Shown here piece by piece: positions 9,026 through 16,337 of a DNA stretch of 64,000 nt. Position 1 is the stretch's first letter; each line of letters opens with the position of its first letter. A program made the translations under genes and the position numbers. The notes beneath the pieces were generated by a model, which saw only the letters and a program-made list of their open reading frames with translations, did no database searches and was not told where the DNA came from. The DNA lies in NCBI GenBank assembly GCA_030041005.1, contig JASHOR010000164.1, forward strand, positions 1-64,000, given 5' to 3'. This DNA comes from Xanthobacteraceae bacterium (GTDB lineage Bacteria; Pseudomonadota; Alphaproteobacteria; Rhizobiales; Xanthobacteraceae).

Positions 9026-9788
9026 GGCTCCGCTGCCCAAGAGATAATGCGGGATGCTTTGCAACGAAGGCGTCGACAATGACCGACAGCTTCGGTTCTC
9101 CATAGTCGACGCCGGCTAGCACGATGTCGCCCGCGATGATGTGCGGCTCGTATTCTTCGCGCTCTTCCGCCGTGCACTGCGTCGCATCAAGATCGGCAAG
9201 CGAACAAAACCGCTGCACCCGCTCTCTCGCCAAATTGCCGTAAGGCATCGAATGCCGAATCACCACCGTGCGGCAGCCGCGATCGCGCAATCGACGCGCC
9301 GTCCAGCGCGAGATCGACGATTTGCCGCAGCCTGTCCGGGTGGCGCAGATGGCGATCACGCGGTGCGATGAATGCAGCATTGTTCGCTTTGGGCCGAGCA
9401 AAATGAAGTCAGCGCCGACCGCCAGGGCGGGCGACGCGGCATGCATGACCTGCTCGTGCTGCACGTCGCTAAAGGCAAAGACGACCTCGTCCACCGCCCC
9501 GGCGCGGCAGATTCGTTCGAGCTCCGTCTCCTCTACAATGGGTATTCCATACGGGTAGAGCGAACCCGCAGGTAATGGCGGAAAATCACGATCACCGATG
9601 CCGGGAATTTGTGCAGCAGTGAAGGCCACTACTTCAAAAGCTGCATTATCGGGACACACCACGTTGAAGTTATGAAAATCGCGCCCAGCCGCACCCATGA
9701 TGACGACACGGCGGCGTCCCAGGGGAGGCCCGCTCGGCGCCCTCGGCGCATTTTCAGATGCGATAGGTGAGGATCGGAGCGAAGCCAT
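9018..9788 (-). CDS. cyclic 2,3-diphosphoglycerate synthetase-like GTPase (COG2403), probably C-terminally truncated
   Basis: RRRVVIMGAAGRDFHNFNVV near the N-terminus, AFSDVQHEQVMHAASPALAVGADFILLGP and the P-loop-like CATRTGCGKSSISRWTARRL match COG2403, known from archaeal cyclic diphosphoglycerate synthetases and of unclear role in bacteria. The family is usually over 400 residues. Here the match runs to EEREEYEPHIIAGDIVLAGVDYGE and then turns into an unrelated tail (PKLSVIVDAFVAKHPALSLG) before the stop, so a deletion fusing it to the 3' end of another gene is likely. The start is uncertain: the ATG at 9788 overlaps the end of the ornithine decarboxylase gene by 35 bp, and 9806 or a later codon is possible. 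Function may be lost. Confidence 0.65.
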   Translation of the reverse strand: MASLRSSPIASENAPRAPSGPPLGRRRVVIMGAAGRDFHNFNVVCPDNAAFEVVAFTAAQIPGIGDRDFPPLPAGSLYPYGIPIVEETELERICRAGAVDEVVFAFSDVQHEQVMHAASPALAVGADFILLGPKRTMLHSSHRVIAICATRTGCGKSSISRWTARRLRDRGCRTVVIRHSMPYGNLARERVQRFCSLADLDATQCTAEEREEYEPHIIAGDIVLAGVDYGEPKLSVIVDAFVAKHPALSLGQRSHV

Positions 9789-10953
9789 TGAATTCCACCG
9801 AGGCATAGCTTGCGGTGTAAGCACCCGCCGAAAGGAAATCGATCGGATCGCCCACCTCCAAGTCGAGCGGCAGCTCGTATCCGGAATGCTCGTATACAAT
9901 ATCGGTGCTGTCGCAAGTCGGTCCCGCTATCGTAACCAGCCCGCACCGGCCGCCACGCTGTGGCGCGCGAATGCGGTAGTGGATGCGCTCGCCCTGAGTC
10001 TCAGGTAGACCATTGTAACGCCCAGCATCGAGATAGACCCAACGTATTGAGGCCCGTCGCGATTTCTTTGCGATCAACAGGATCTCCGAACGCAGGACCC
10101 CAGCATCGCCGACTAAATAGCGGCCGGGTTCGATGATGATCTGCGGCCGCGAGCTGCCAAAGTACTGCGTTAGCGCCACCTCGATCGCTTCCGCATAAGC
10201 GCCGAGGGTCGGAATGGGCGTACGATACTGCGCCGGCAGTCCGCCACCGAGGTTCAGGAAAGCAAGGTCGACGCCACCTGCGGCGCACCCATGAAATATT
10301 CTGGACGCCGTCGCGATCGGCGTGTGCCATTTCGAGGGATCGGTCTGTTGCGAGCCGACATGGAAAGAGACGCCGATCGGCGTTAGCCCAAGCGCTCGTG
10401 CGTGAGAAAGCAGATCGACGGCCATCTCTTCATCACGGCCGAATTTGCGTGTCAGTGGCCAATCGGCGCCTTTCCCATCGACCAGCAGGCGGCAGAAGAC
10501 CTGTGCTCCAGGTGCAGCGCGCCCAATCTTTTCCAGTTCCGCAATGCTGTCGAAGGCAAACCGATCAACACCGTTGCGATAAGCCCGGGTGATATCCTGT
10601 GTGCGCTTGACGGCATTGCCGAAAGACAATCGATCTGGCGCGATGCCCAGCCTCAGGCAGCGTTCGGCCTGGCCGGCACTGGCAAGGTCGAAATTGGCGC
10701 CGGCAGCCGCCAAGGCCGCGAGCACCTCTGGCATCGGGTTTGCCTTGACGGCGTAAAATATCGTGGCATTGGGAAACGCTTCGGAAAGCAACGAATACCT
10801 GCAGCGCACCTCGTCGCGATCAATGACAACGCAGGGCAAAGCCGGCCGTTCATTGGCCAGGAATTGGTCGATCTTCTGTGTCGTACCCGGCGCCGCACGT
10901 TGTTCCTCACCGCCACGTACGCGCCCCAATTCGGCCACTTGCAGTTGAACCAT
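9754..10953 (-). CDS. ornithine/diamino acid decarboxylase, PLP fold type III
   Basis: A 399-residue pyridoxal-phosphate decarboxylase of the alanine-racemase fold. FYAVKANPMPEVL carries the Lys that binds PLP, VSFHVGSQ and NLGGGLP lie in the barrel, IIIEPGRYLVGDAG binds phosphate and GPTCDSTDIVY provides the Cys/Asp of the active site. The expected reaction is ornithine to putrescine, the first step of polyamine synthesis; lysine could also be used. The ATG at 10953 lies 34 nt after the transcription start predicted from FNR-type box 11022-11035. It heads a three-gene minus-strand operon. Acid-consuming decarboxylation would fit anaerobic or acid stress. Confidence 0.88.
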   Translation of the reverse strand: MVQLQVAELGRVRGGEEQRAAPGTTQKIDQFLANERPALPCVVIDRDEVRCRYSLLSEAFPNATIFYAVKANPMPEVLAALAAAGANFDLASAGQAERCLRLGIAPDRLSFGNAVKRTQDITRAYRNGVDRFAFDSIAELEKIGRAAPGAQVFCRLLVDGKGADWPLTRKFGRDEEMAVDLLSHARALGLTPIGVSFHVGSQQTDPSKWHTPIATASRIFHGCAAGGVDLAFLNLGGGLPAQYRTPIPTLGAYAEAIEVALTQYFGSSRPQIIIEPGRYLVGDAGVLRSEILLIAKKSRRASIRWVYLDAGRYNGLPETQGERIHYRIRAPQRGGRCGLVTIAGPTCDSTDIVYEHSGYELPLDLEVGDPIDFLSAGAYTASYASVEFNGFAPILTYRI

Positions 10954-11021
10954 AGTAGCGCTCGGATGGCTGGTTCGACAGATCGCGACCCGATTTCTGC
11001 CCTGGGCAAATGGTTCTTTGG

Positions 11022-11035
11022 TTGATCCAAATCAA
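11022..11035. promoter_or_regulatory. FNR/FixK-type box (TTGATCCAAATCAA)
   Basis: Perfect TTGAT-N4-ATCAA site between the ornithine decarboxylase operon (minus, predicted leader 34 nt) and ftsH (plus, predicted leader about 155 nt). It could drive both. Confidence 0.82.
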
Positions 11036-11224
11036 CGTGAACCCAATAAGACCGGAAAACCATCCTAGGCGCCGCAGATAATTAGTAGCGCAAAATACAG
11101 GATATCATCCCCTAAGGAGCGCCCGCGCCTTTGCGCTATGTCAATGCCGAGGTGTCCTCGCGTGACACTTTTGCGCTCTTGGCCCCCCTGCATTCCGCGG
11201 GCGGCCAGAGAGGTGCTTAGGGAC

Positions 11225-13081
11225 ATGGAGCCAGATGCCCGCAAACGCCAGATCATCATCTGGTACGTGCTCGCCGCCGTTTTCGGTGTCCTGCTGTTTC
11301 AAGCGTTTTGGGCCAGTTACTCGCAGGTGGAGACGATCCCCTACAGCCAGTTCGAGTCGCTAGTCGACCAGAACAAGGTCGCCGAGGTCACGGTCGGCAC
11401 CGACTCTATCCAGGGTACGCTGAAGGACCCGCTACCGGACGGCAAGCGCGAGTTCTATGTCGTCCGTGTCGATCCGCAAATCTTCGACAAGCTTGCCAGT
11501 CATCAAGTCACGGTCAATGGGGCTCCACCCAGCGGCGTTCTGCAGACCATTTTGTCGTGGGTCATCCCTGTCGTCATTTTTTATCTGTTTTGGATGTTTC
11601 TGTTTCGGCGAGTTGCCGAAAAGCAAGGATTTGGCGGCTTGATGACGGTGGGCAAATCACGCGCCAAGGTATTTGTCGAGACCGACACCAAGGTGACGTT
11701 CAAGGACGTAGCCGGCGTCGACGAGGCCAAATTCGAATTGCAGGAGCTGGTCGCATTCCTGCGCGACCCCGAGGCCTATGGCCGGCTAGGGGCGCGGGTG
11801 CCAAAGGGCGTGCTGCTGGTCGGCCCGCCGGGCACGGGAAAGACGTTGCTGGCGAAGGCGGTTGCCGGCGAGGCGGGCGTGCCATTCTTCTCGATTTCCG
11901 GTTCCGAATTCGTCGAAATGTTCGTAGGTGTCGGTGCGGCGCGGGTGCGCGATCTGTTCGATCAGGCGCGCAAAGCCGCGCCCTGCATCATTTTCATTGA
12001 CGAACTCGATGCGCTGGGCCGCAGCCGCGTTTCCGCCCCGTTCAGTGGCGGCATGGACGAGAAGGAACAGACGCTCAACCAGCTTCTGGCCGAACTGGAC
12101 GGCTTCGACCCGAGTGCGGGCGTCATCCTGCTGGCCGCCACGAATCGTCCGGAAACTCTTGATCCGGCCCTGCTGCGCGCCGGAAGATTTGACCGCCAAG
12201 TTCTGGTCGATCGGCCCGACCGCAAGGGCCGCCTTGAGATCTTGAAGGTTCACGTGCGCAGGGTGCAGCTTGCCACGGATATCGATCTCGATGCGATCGC
12301 CGGCCTGACGACCGGGTTCACCGGCGCCGATATCGCCAATCTGGTGAACGAAGCGGCCATCGTCGCAACGCGACGCAATGCTGCCGCGGTGGGCCTGAAC
12401 GATTTCACCGAGGCCATCGAACGTATCGTCGCCGGACTTGAGAAGAAAAGCCGTGTGCTCAGTCCGGATGAACGGCGCCGCGTCGCTTATCATGAAATGG
12501 GACATGCGCTGATCGCCGCGACCTTGCCGGGGGTCGACCCGGTGCAGAAGGTGTCAATTATTCCGCGCGGCGTCGGCGCGCTCGGTTACACGATTCAGCG
12601 GCCGACCGAGGACCGCTTTCTGCTGGGCCGGTCGAATCTGGAAAACCGGATCGCGGTGCTGATGGGCGGCCGGGCTGCCGAACAGCTTGTGTTCGACGGG
12701 GATATATCCACCGGAGCCGCCGACGATCTGCAGCGCGCCACCGAAATCGCTCTCGAAATGGTCACGCGCTATGGCATGGATGAGAAGATCGGGCAGCGGA
12801 CCTATATGCCCGAATCGCAGCCCTTCATGCCGATGCCAAGCGCCAACCATGTTCAAGCCGCCGAAATCACGACCCGCGAGATCGACGTTGCGGTCCGCGA
12901 CCTGCTGGCCAAGGGGTTCAACCGCGCACGCGAGATCCTGCAGAAACGGCAGCGAGACCTCGACGCGGGCGCCGAGTTGCTGCTCGAGCGAGAAACGCTC
13001 ACCGCCGACGATTTCCCGGCTATTCGCTCGGCCGGCGCCGCGAGCCAGCAGCGTTTGGCTTTAATTCCGTCGCCTCAGTAG
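11225..13081 (+). CDS. ftsH: FtsH-family ATP-dependent membrane metalloprotease
   Basis: A 618-residue membrane protease. One N-terminal membrane segment ([21 protein letters not shown]), a periplasmic stretch and a second segment ([18 protein letters not shown]) precede the AAA domain with Walker A GPPGTGKT and Walker [12 protein letters not shown], the SRH region [16 protein letters not shown] and the zinc site HEMGH. The ATG at 11225 (MEPDARKRQ) follows the usual FtsH start; the ORF track extends 29 residues further up. FtsH removes misassembled membrane proteins. The end lacks the long acidic tail of many housekeeping copies, so this is probably a stress paralogue, tied to low oxygen by the box at 11022. 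Confidence 0.93.
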   Translation: MEPDARKRQIIIWYVLAAVFGVLLFQAFWASYSQVETIPYSQFESLVDQNKVAEVTVGTDSIQGTLKDPLPDGKREFYVVRVDPQIFDKLASHQVTVNGAPPSGVLQTILSWVIPVVIFYLFWMFLFRRVAEKQGFGGLMTVGKSRAKVFVETDTKVTFKDVAGVDEAKFELQELVAFLRDPEAYGRLGARVPKGVLLVGPPGTGKTLLAKAVAGEAGVPFFSISGSEFVEMFVGVGAARVRDLFDQARKAAPCIIFIDELDALGRSRVSAPFSGGMDEKEQTLNQLLAELDGFDPSAGVILLAATNRPETLDPALLRAGRFDRQVLVDRPDRKGRLEILKVHVRRVQLATDIDLDAIAGLTTGFTGADIANLVNEAAIVATRRNAAAVGLNDFTEAIERIVAGLEKKSRVLSPDERRRVAYHEMGHALIAATLPGVDPVQKVSIIPRGVGALGYTIQRPTEDRFLLGRSNLENRIAVLMGGRAAEQLVFDGDISTGAADDLQRATEIALEMVTRYGMDEKIGQRTYMPESQPFMPMPSANHVQAAEITTREIDVAVRDLLAKGFNRAREILQKRQRDLDAGAELLLERETLTADDFPAIRSAGAASQQRLALIPSPQ

Positions 13082-13154
13082 AAATTTGGTTCGCCGGCCA
13101 ACAATTCTGACCAGCCGCGCCCGCCGCTTCCACTTCGAAAGGGAGTCTTATCAA

Positions 13155-13322
13155 ATGCCGTGGACACCGAATGACGCCGAAAAGCATACACACAAGGCAA
13201 CAACCTGGGTGCTGAAAGAGCTGTGGGCGAAAGTCGCCAACGAAGCCTTGGAGCGAACAGGCGACGAAGGCCGTGCTATCCGAGAAGCGAACGCTGTGAT
13301 CGCACGGCAGGCAAAGGCCTGA
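13155..13322 (+). CDS. small conserved protein (55 residues)
   Basis: MPWTPNDAEKHTHKATTWV...EALERTGDEGRAIREANAVIARQ resembles a class of very small proteobacterial proteins that begin MPW and end in a GDEGxAIRxAN helix. Their function is not known to me. The ATG at 13155 is preceded by AAAGGGAG with good spacing. It follows ftsH by about 75 bp in the same direction and could be co-transcribed. It is shorter than the longer ORF listed at 13086, whose first 23 residues look non-coding. Confidence 0.65.
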   Translation: MPWTPNDAEKHTHKATTWVLKELWAKVANEALERTGDEGRAIREANAVIARQAKA

Positions 13323-13905
13323 ATAGAAGTTATCGAAAATCAGACACCGGCCCCCTAGCGAAACGATATTGGCAAGCGGCGGCTCATGCGCTTTGCCCAC
13401 CAGACGGACGCCGATAAAAATGAGAGCAAGTCCAGCAATCCTGAGCGGCGGAAGTCATTTGTCTAGCCTTTCCTGTCGGCAAAAGCCGCGTTCAGCAGGT
13501 AACAAGGTCGGTGTGCCCTAAGCCCTTCGAGTAGTCGAGCACCGAGACCACCGTTGACGTCACGCGGAATCCCGGATTGTGAATCGGCATGCATTTTTGC
13601 ATGTCGATAAGGGGTCCCGTTCCAACGCCGTTTGACAGTCTAGGCCTCAGCCACTTGCCGCATCCTCACGTCGGCCCCAACAATGGACTAAGGTTCCCAA
13701 TTGACTTTGATCTAGATTAACGGCTGTGCTCGACGGCGTATCCACTGATCCGGATCGGTCCAGGCAGGGACCGTGGTGAGGAAGGACCGGCTAGGGCGCG
13801 AGTCGTGCCGGTTCCAGAACTGAAGTGGTGGACACCAGTTGATGCTGGCTCTCGCCGTTAGTCCTCAGTTAAATCTCCTGCAGAAGTGAGGCTTGGGGGT
13901 GCCAC
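13323..13905. other. gene-poor stretch with an orphan FNR-type box
   Basis: No convincing gene is seen in these 583 bases. A degenerate FNR-type box lies at 13707. About 20 bases beyond its predicted transcription start is a purine-rich GTGAGGAAGGA, resembling a ribosome binding site, but only a short GTG frame follows before a stop. A gene may have been lost here. Confidence 0.5.
13707..13720. promoter_or_regulatory. degenerate FNR/FixK-type box (TTGATCTAGATTAA)
   Basis: One mismatch in the right half-site (ATTAA for ATCAA). No intact gene follows on either strand within a useful distance, so it appears orphaned. Confidence 0.55.
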
Positions 13906-13924
13906 TGCCACACAGCGTGTGGCA
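13906..13924 (-). terminator. hairpin at the 3' end of the DUF3775 gene
   Basis: A perfect 8-bp stem (TGCCACAC / GTGTGGCA) with a 3-nt loop sits 3 bp beyond the stop of the minus-strand gene. There is no clear U-tract, so it is at best a weak intrinsic terminator or a 3'-end stabiliser. Confidence 0.45.
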
Positions 13925-13926
13925 GA

Positions 13927-14379
13927 TCAGAGCCGCTCTATCTCGAATTCCTCGCACGAATAGCCGAGCATAGACAGTCCCTCTTCCAGGAAATCGCCGA
14001 CGAGTGGCATGCCAAGAAGATAGTCAGCCGTGCGCTGATTGTGCGCGCGGGCGGCCTCCTCGCGCACGGACGCCCAGTCACCGGCCGAATAATCATCCCG
14101 GCCAAGCCAAGCTAAGGTTACAAGATCGATCTGTTCATCTTCCGAAAGGGAGTTGATGAGCGACGTCAGTTCCTCGACCACAGGGTCGTCTTCGTGCTCC
14201 TCCAGCACTTCGATGTCCTTGTCGTCCGCTGGATTCGACCCCGGCTGGGGCTCGCTCATCTCGTCCTTGGCGTCAAATTCCCTGGCCTTCATAATGATGA
14301 AGCAGACTTTTTCAGGCGATATAGTGAGTGGCGATTCTACTTCGTCGGCTGGTTGCGGTTGTTCTGCCATGGTCATCAC
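13927..14379 (-). CDS. DUF3775 domain protein
   Basis: A 150-residue acidic protein. LTISPEKVCFIIMKAREFDAKDE opens the DUF3775 domain, followed by a charged linker (EVLEEHEDDPVVEELTSLINSLSEDEQIDLVTLAWLGRDDY) and a C-terminal helical part ending in LLGMPLVGDFLEEGLSMLGYS. The domain is common in alphaproteobacteria and has no assigned biochemical role. Start codons at 14379 and 14370 are both possible; the predicted transcript from FNR-type box 14426-14439 begins near 14391, which slightly favours 14370 for a usable leader. No signal peptide or membrane segment is seen. Confidence 0.8.
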   Translation of the reverse strand: MMTMAEQPQPADEVESPLTISPEKVCFIIMKAREFDAKDEMSEPQPGSNPADDKDIEVLEEHEDDPVVEELTSLINSLSEDEQIDLVTLAWLGRDDYSAGDWASVREEAARAHNQRTADYLLGMPLVGDFLEEGLSMLGYSCEEFEIERL

Positions 14380-14425
14380 CTATCTCGAGTGTAATAAAGA
14401 TATCGCAAATTCCTGCCGTGACTTA

Positions 14426-14439
14426 TTGAGATAGATCAA
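14426..14439. promoter_or_regulatory. FNR/FixK-type box (TTGAGATAGATCAA)
   Basis: One mismatch in the left half-site. Placed 41.5 bp from a predicted start near 14391, just ahead of the DUF3775 gene on the minus strand. Confidence 0.7.
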
Positions 14440-14891
14440 TCCGGCTCTTTTCCGGTGAACTTGCCAGGATGCGTAACCGTCGTGTCGAGGCATGCTGGGT
14501 GTCTGCCGATGCCGCGGGGGCGGAACAACAGATTGATCTTGGCACCTTTTACTTCATTCGGCCGGGGCAAGGGATCGCCAATGTCGTTGCTCACGTCGAG
14601 AATGCGTTGGCGAGACAGCATGTAACTCGCCTCCTGGAGGCGATTGAGCAGGATCGCCACACCGTCGATCAGGCGTCTGCAAGCCGACGCTAACTGCTGG
14701 TTCGCAACGGGCGCCCACTCCGGGCGTGGTGGACACCGTAACGAGACCTGAGCTCGTACGCGTCGGAGGCGGTCGCCCCTCGTCTCGCGGCGCACACCGT
14801 TGCAGGCGACGCACCATTCACTCGCCAAGTCTTCAATGTCGGCGCGGCTAGAATATCGGGAAAAGTCGCGTTCAACGGCAGTTATCACCAT
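14436..14891 (-). CDS. possible hypothetical protein
   Basis: A 151-codon frame whose central part (NQQLASACRRLIDGVAILLNRLQEASYMLSRQRILDVSNDIGDPLPRP) reads like a real helical protein and ends IGRHPACLD. I do not recognise a domain. Its 3' end overlaps FNR-type box 14426, which is unusual for a living gene in this island. The predicted transcript from box 14911 on this strand would begin at about 14876, inside the ORF, so a shorter start or a decayed gene is possible. Kept at low confidence. Confidence 0.35.
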   Translation of the reverse strand: MVITAVERDFSRYSSRADIEDLASEWCVACNGVRRETRGDRLRRVRAQVSLRCPPRPEWAPVANQQLASACRRLIDGVAILLNRLQEASYMLSRQRILDVSNDIGDPLPRPNEVKGAKINLLFRPRGIGRHPACLDTTVTHPGKFTGKEPD

Positions 14892-14910
14892 TTGCCATTT
14901 GGACCGGGCT

Positions 14911-14924
14911 TTGATTCAAATCAA
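14911..14924. promoter_or_regulatory. FNR/FixK-type box (TTGATTCAAATCAA)
   Basis: Perfect palindrome. A class II start near 14959 leaves a 23-nt leader containing GAGGAGGAG before the ATG at 14982. Confidence 0.85.
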
Positions 14925-14981
14925 TGATCGAACTCAAAATCGTAGTTTTTTGGGAACTTCTTATCGAGGAGGAGTGCTTCC

Positions 14982-15401
14982 ATGTGCGATTACAGCCTGC
15001 ATCAAGTCACCTCGCGCCCTGCCAAACTCGGAGATAGGCTGGTGGCAACCGATTTTGCCAAAACCATCACCCGTGGCTTTGCGGCTGTCGGGCAACCTGA
15101 TGTGGCGGTCTGCCTGCTGCCTGGTACGGAGTTGGCGTTCGACGATAACGTCCAATATGATCGGGCCATCTGGCTGCTCGGAAAGGCGCGCGTCAATCAC
15201 AATGTTGCACGGTTTCGTCAGGTCGATGTCGACGATCCGAATGCGCATCACGACGCGCTTGAATTTCCGGACGGCACGATTGTGAAAGTGACGAGGCTGG
15301 TCGGTGGCCAGACCGCCACGGTTCTGCAATTACCGGCCCTGGCGCAACCTCATGGAGGTAAAGAGTCGCTGCACCCGGCGACAAATGTCGCCATGAGCTG
15401 A
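14982..15401 (+). CDS. conserved hypothetical protein, hypoxia-type promoter
   Basis: A 139-residue soluble protein beginning MCDYSLHQVTSRPAKLGDRL, with FAAVGQPDVAVCLLPGTELAFDD, a central FRQVDVDDPNAHHDALEFPDG and LVGGQTATVLQLP. I remember proteins with this opening as conserved in rhizobia but know of no function. The start is well set: a strong GAGGAGGAG sits 8 bp before the ATG, and the perfect FNR-type box lies at the right distance. It is monocistronic, ended by a strong 13-bp hairpin at 15437. This is among the cleanest single-gene FNR/FixK units in the window. Confidence 0.8.
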   Translation: MCDYSLHQVTSRPAKLGDRLVATDFAKTITRGFAAVGQPDVAVCLLPGTELAFDDNVQYDRAIWLLGKARVNHNVARFRQVDVDDPNAHHDALEFPDGTIVKVTRLVGGQTATVLQLPALAQPHGGKESLHPATNVAMS

Positions 15402-15436
15402 TATCGGCGCAAGAGACTTCTGTGCGGCTGACGCGA

Positions 15437-15466
15437 CTGTCCCGCGATCATTCGATCGCGGGACAG
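15437..15466 (+). terminator. strong hairpin after the gene at 14982
   Basis: Perfect 13-bp inverted repeat (CTGTCCCGCGATC and its complement) with a 4-nt loop, 35 bp beyond the stop codon. It is followed by GGGCTTG rather than a U-run, so termination efficiency is uncertain. Confidence 0.65.
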
Positions 15467-15648
15467 GGGCTTGTATGCTTATAAGCATTGGATTGCTCGC
15501 AATTCGCGCGCGCGACGATTTCAGCCTGGGCGACTATGTATTGGCGTTGGTCCCGCTGGTCAGCTAATTTATTGCCGACAATCGCGCTCCAATTTCCATG
15601 AACTTCTGTGCATCGACAAACAATCGATAGCCGTTCCCGACCATACGT

Positions 15649-16089
15649 TCAAGCTGCCACAGGACGGCCATGCTCACGGAAGGTGTGTTGGCATCGCGGA
15701 TGAAATTCAATGTCGTCGAACACCTCCTCAATCACGGACCGGAGTGTTCGAGCAATCCCTATCAGCTCGACATGGTTAGTCGTTCCAATCGTGGCGATTG
15801 GATCGGCGGTCGAGACTTCTACCTGACCGTCGCTGTGCCGTTGAACGACGACGTTGCAAAGCAGAATTGAACCAATCTTGTTGTCGGCTTGGATGGCTCG
15901 GCCAGCCAGCTGTGGACTACATGCGCTTAGGATCACATACGGATGCATTTTGACCGCAGAATGTCTCGGCAAAGCCTGATGCAACTCGATTTCGGCCAGG
16001 ATAGCGAACTGATGGCGTTTCAAGGCCTCCCTGGTTGCTGCTACGGTGTCCTCAAAGCTCATGCTTACGGACTTGCAGAGGTAATACAT
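15649..16089 (-). CDS. DUF302 domain protein
   Basis: A 146-residue protein. SMSFEDTVAATREALKRHQFAILAEIELHQAL is the start of a DUF302 domain, continuing through HPYVILSACSPQLAGRAIQADNKIGSILLCNVVVQRHSDG, with the usual alternation of strands and helices. The family is widespread and lacks an established function. The likely start MYYLCKSVSMSFED at 16089 matches family practice. The C-terminal 30 residues extend past the domain. It reads away from the GH65 operon and may share FNR-type box 16240-16253, with a leader of about 116 nt. Confidence 0.72.
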   Translation of the reverse strand: MYYLCKSVSMSFEDTVAATREALKRHQFAILAEIELHQALPRHSAVKMHPYVILSACSPQLAGRAIQADNKIGSILLCNVVVQRHSDGQVEVSTADPIATIGTTNHVELIGIARTLRSVIEEVFDDIEFHPRCQHTFREHGRPVAA

Positions 16090-16239
16090 TTGCGCCTCCT
16101 ACTCACCAATACGCCCTCAGCTCCTTTGCTCTAGCGGTACGTCCACCACACAAGACGGCATAAAGTCCATGTAACGCTGCGATCTGAACGTTGCATCGAA
16201 ATGTTTTTCAAAAATAAGCCGCTTGAGCGGCAAGAGACC

Positions 16240-16253
16240 TTGACATAGATCAA
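16240..16253. promoter_or_regulatory. FNR/FixK-type box (TTGACATAGATCAA)
   Basis: One mismatch in the left half-site. Predicted plus start near 16288 for the GH65/USP/HAD operon; predicted minus start near 16205 for the DUF302 gene. Confidence 0.72.
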
Positions 16254-16337
16254 CCGCCGGCCGGGCAGTTATGCGCTAATTTTTTGCGCTGGACGTGGCG
16301 ATTGTGGGACAAAGGAGTATGCCGGTGATGAAGGTGA

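Noticed and set aside
13480-13520. AACAAGGTCGG-like string resembling the end of 16S rRNA
   Set aside because: Only a few bases match and nothing rRNA-like surrounds it.
14469-14693. 74-residue plus-strand ORF next to FNR-type box 14426
   Set aside because: It overlaps a longer minus-strand frame with more protein-like composition and shows no recognisable domain.
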